The notes under the pieces are model-generated. The model was not told the DNA's origin and ran no database searches. It saw only the letters and a list, made by a program, of their open reading frames with translations. Below, piece by piece: positions 20,691 through 22,601 of a stretch of DNA of 22,601 nt. The first letter of the stretch is position 1, and every line of letters starts with the position of its first letter. This DNA comes from Clostridia bacterium (lineage in GTDB: Bacteria > Bacillota_A > Clostridia > Monoglobales > Monoglobaceae). The DNA is taken from assembly GCA_017436135.1 (NCBI GenBank), contig JAFSDQ010000010.1, positions 1-22,601 on the forward strand, in the 5' to 3' direction. The translations under genes were made by a program, and so were the position numbers.

Positions 20691-22601
20691 TTAGTTGTTA
20701 ATAGCTGCCTGTGCTGCTGCAAGTCTTGCAATCGGAACACGGAAAGGTGAACATGAAACATAGTCAAGTCCAATCTTGTGGCAGAATTCAACAGATACGG
20801 GGTCGCCGCCGTGCTCACCGCAGATACCAACGTGGAGCTTGGAGTTAACGGGCTTACCAAGGGTGATAGCCATTTCCATAAGCTTACCAACGCCTGTCTG
20901 GTCGAGCTTTGCAAATGGGTCGTTCTCAAAGATTTTTGCATCATAGTAAGCATCAAGGAACTTACCTGCATCATCTCTTGAGAAGCCATAAGTCATCTGT
21001 GTAAGGTCGTTTGTACCGAAGCAGAAGAATTCAGCCTCTGTTGCAATCTCATCAGCTGTCAGACAAGCTCTGGGGATTTCCATCATTGTACCAACTTCAT
21101 ACTTAAGTTCAACACCTGCTGCTGCGATTTCTGCATCTGCAGTTTCTACAACAAAGTTCTTAACATACTTGAACTCTTTGAGGTCACCGGGAAGCGGAAT
21201 CATAATTTCGGGAACAATGTTCCAGTCAGCATGAGCCTTCTTAACATTGATAGCCGCACGGATAACAGCCTTTGTCTGCATCTTTGCAATTTCAGGATAT
21301 GTTACAGCCAAACGGCAACCACGGTGTCCCATCATTGGGTTGAACTCGTGAAGACCTGAAATAATAGCCTTGATATCTTCAACACTCTTGCCCTGTGCTT
21401 TTGCAAGTGCAGCAATGTCTGCTTCCTCTGTGGGAACGAATTCGTGAAGGGGAGGATCAAGGAATCTGATGGTAACAGGATTACCCTCAAGTGCCTCATA
21501 AAGAGCCTCAAAGTCATTCTGCTGATAAGGCAATATCTTTTCAAGAGCAGCTTCTCTCTCTTCTACTGTATCTGCGCAAATCATTTCACGGAATGCAGCA
21601 ATTCTCTCTGCCTCAAAGAACATGTGCTCTGTACGGCAAAGACCGATACCCTCTGCACCAAGCTCGCGAGCTTTCTTTGCGTCAGCTGGAGTATCTGCGT
21701 TTGTACGAACCTTAAGTGTTCTGAACTCGTCAGCCCACTCCATAATTCTGCCGAATTCGCCTGCGATTTCAGCGTCAACTGTGGGGATAATTCCATCATA
21801 GATGTTACCTGTTGAACCATCAATTGAAATATAGTCACCCTCAACATAGGTCTTGCCAGCGAGTGTGAACTTCTTGTTTTCTTCGTCCATATTGATTTCA
21901 CCACAACCTGATACACAGCAGGTACCCATACCACGAGCAACAACTGCTGCGTGAGAGGTCATACCGCCACGAACTGTCAGGATACCCTGTGATGCCTTCA
22001 TACCTGTAATATCTTCAGGTGATGTTTCAAGACGAACAAGGATTACCTTCTCGCCTCTTGCGTTCCAAGTCTCTGCGTCTTCAGCTGTGAATACAACTTT
22101 ACCGCAAGCAGCACCGGGAGATGCGCCAAGACCTCTGCCGGCAGGAGTTGCAGCTTTGAGAGCCTTTGCATCAAACTGGGGATGGAGAAGTGTGTCAAGG
22201 TTTCTGGGGTCAATCATAGCAACTGCCTTTTTCTTATCAATCATACCCTCGTCAACCAAGTCACAAGCAATCTTAAGAGCAGCCTTTGCTGTTCTCTTAC
22301 CGTTTCTTGTCTGGAGCATATAGAGCTTCTTGTTTTCAATAGTGAACTCCATATCCTGCATATCTCTGTAGTGGTCCTCCAAGGTTGCGCAAACCTTGTT
22401 GAACTCTGCAAATGCTTCGGGGAACTTCTCTGCCATCTGTGCGATAGGCATAGGAGTACGAACACCTGCAACAACGTCCTCGCCCTGTGCGTTTACAAGG
22501 AATTCACCCATAAGGCCTCTTTCACCTGTAGCAGGGTCACGGGTAAATGCAACACCTGTACCGCAATCGTCACCCATGTTACCGAAAGCCATCATCTGTA
22601 C
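20691..22601 (-). CDS. ppdK: Pyruvate, phosphate dikinase, C-terminal about two thirds (5' truncated by window)
   Basis: The frame stays open to the window edge, giving 636 residues; full-length PPDK has about 875. Present are the end of the ATP-grasp nucleotide-binding domain (MGDDCGTGVAFTRDPATGE, MQDMEFTIENKKLYMLQTRNGKRTA), the swivelling phosphohistidine domain with GGMTSHAAVVARGMG holding the catalytic histidine, and the PEP-binding TIM barrel with GLCRTEHMFF, MMGHRGCR, FGTNDLTQ and the catalytic cysteine in HVGICGEHGGD. It interconverts PEP, AMP and PPi with pyruvate, ATP and phosphate in the cytosol. Biased, high-expression codon use resembles gap. It is the last gene of its transcript. 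With the PPi-type phosphofructokinase it points to PPi-linked glycolysis. Confidence 0.97.
   Translation of the reverse strand, partial: VQMMAFGNMGDDCGTGVAFTRDPATGERGLMGEFLVNAQGEDVVAGVRTPMPIAQMAEKFPEAFAEFNKVCATLEDHYRDMQDMEFTIENKKLYMLQTRNGKRTAKAALKIACDLVDEGMIDKKKAVAMIDPRNLDTLLHPQFDAKALKAATPAGRGLGASPGAACGKVVFTAEDAETWNARGEKVILVRLETSPEDITGMKASQGILTVRGGMTSHAAVVARGMGTCCVSGCGEINMDEENKKFTLAGKTYVEGDYISIDGSTGNIYDGIIPTVDAEIAGEFGRIMEWADEFRTLKVRTNADTPADAKKARELGAEGIGLCRTEHMFFEAERIAAFREMICADTVEEREAALEKILPYQQNDFEALYEALEGNPVTIRFLDPPLHEFVPTEEADIAALAKAQGKSVEDIKAIISGLHEFNPMMGHRGCRLAVTYPEIAKMQTKAVIRAAINVKKAHADWNIVPEIMIPLPGDLKEFKYVKNFVVETADAEIAAAGVELKYEVGTMMEIPRACLTADEIATEAEFFCFGTNDLTQMTYGFSRDDAGKFLDAYYDAKIFENDPFAKLDQTGVGKLMEMAITLGKPVNSKLHVGICGEHGGDPVSVEFCHKIGLDYVSCSPFRVPIARLAAAQAAINN

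Noticed and set aside
20564..20989. 141-codon minus-strand frame overlapping the 3' end of ppdK
   Set aside because: It is out of frame with a fully conserved ppdK C terminus and runs across the ppdK terminator hairpin.

Overview
The window looks like chromosome of a moderately AT-rich Firmicute, most likely an anaerobic gut-type Clostridia (Oscillospirales/Ruminococcaceae-like). The grounds are purine-rich Shine-Dalgarno sites, sigma-A promoters that are nearly all extended -10 (TGn before the -10 box), U-tailed terminators after most genes, a guanine-class riboswitch, a PPi-type phosphofructokinase and pyruvate phosphate dikinase. This is inference; no rRNA or other taxonomic marker is present. 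There are no tRNAs, rRNAs, CRISPR arrays, IS transposases or phage genes.

Layout. (1) 1-1183: the 3' end of gap, then a monocistronic small radical-SAM gene. (2) 1189-6772: a divergent regulon. A ROK-type repressor followed by a split ThrE-like exporter reads right. A three-gene operon (jelly-roll-like protein, DegT/StrS PLP enzyme, Gfo/Idh/MocA dehydrogenase) reads left. The promoters are back to back, and a perfect 11-bp-arm palindrome lies on the leftward transcription start. (3) 6777-7139: a gene-free element made of about nine consecutive small hairpins, bounded by long imperfect inverted repeats. (4) 7178-9302: tcdA (left) and PPi-phosphofructokinase (right). (5) 9332-15175: a guanine-class riboswitch, xpt, a BMP-family lipoprotein, a double-ABC ATPase and two permeases, forming a purine salvage and (deoxy)nucleoside uptake operon. 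(6) 15218-19726: mgtE, an MBL-fold hydrolase and a GH36 raffinose-synthase/Sip1-type alpha-galactosidase, each mostly on its own. (7) 19733-20575: a SLOG/DUF1273-like gene with a long structured leader. (8) 20643-22601: the 3' two thirds of ppdK on the minus strand.

The most interesting non-coding signals are three. First, the roughly 230-nt leader of the SLOG gene holds two copies of an ACTTTTTTAATT segment exactly 200 nt apart and one complementary copy between them. The downstream copy contains the U-tract of a terminator that ends just before the ribosome-binding site, so the leader looks like a two-state attenuator. Second, the hairpin-array element has terminal inverted repeats. Third, the guanine riboswitch has an L3 loop split by about 10 nt that can itself pair with the terminator. 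Gap, PPi-PFK and PPDK fit a PPi-economical glycolysis, and the GH36 enzyme, ROK regulon and nucleoside importer fit a saccharolytic, scavenging lifestyle.
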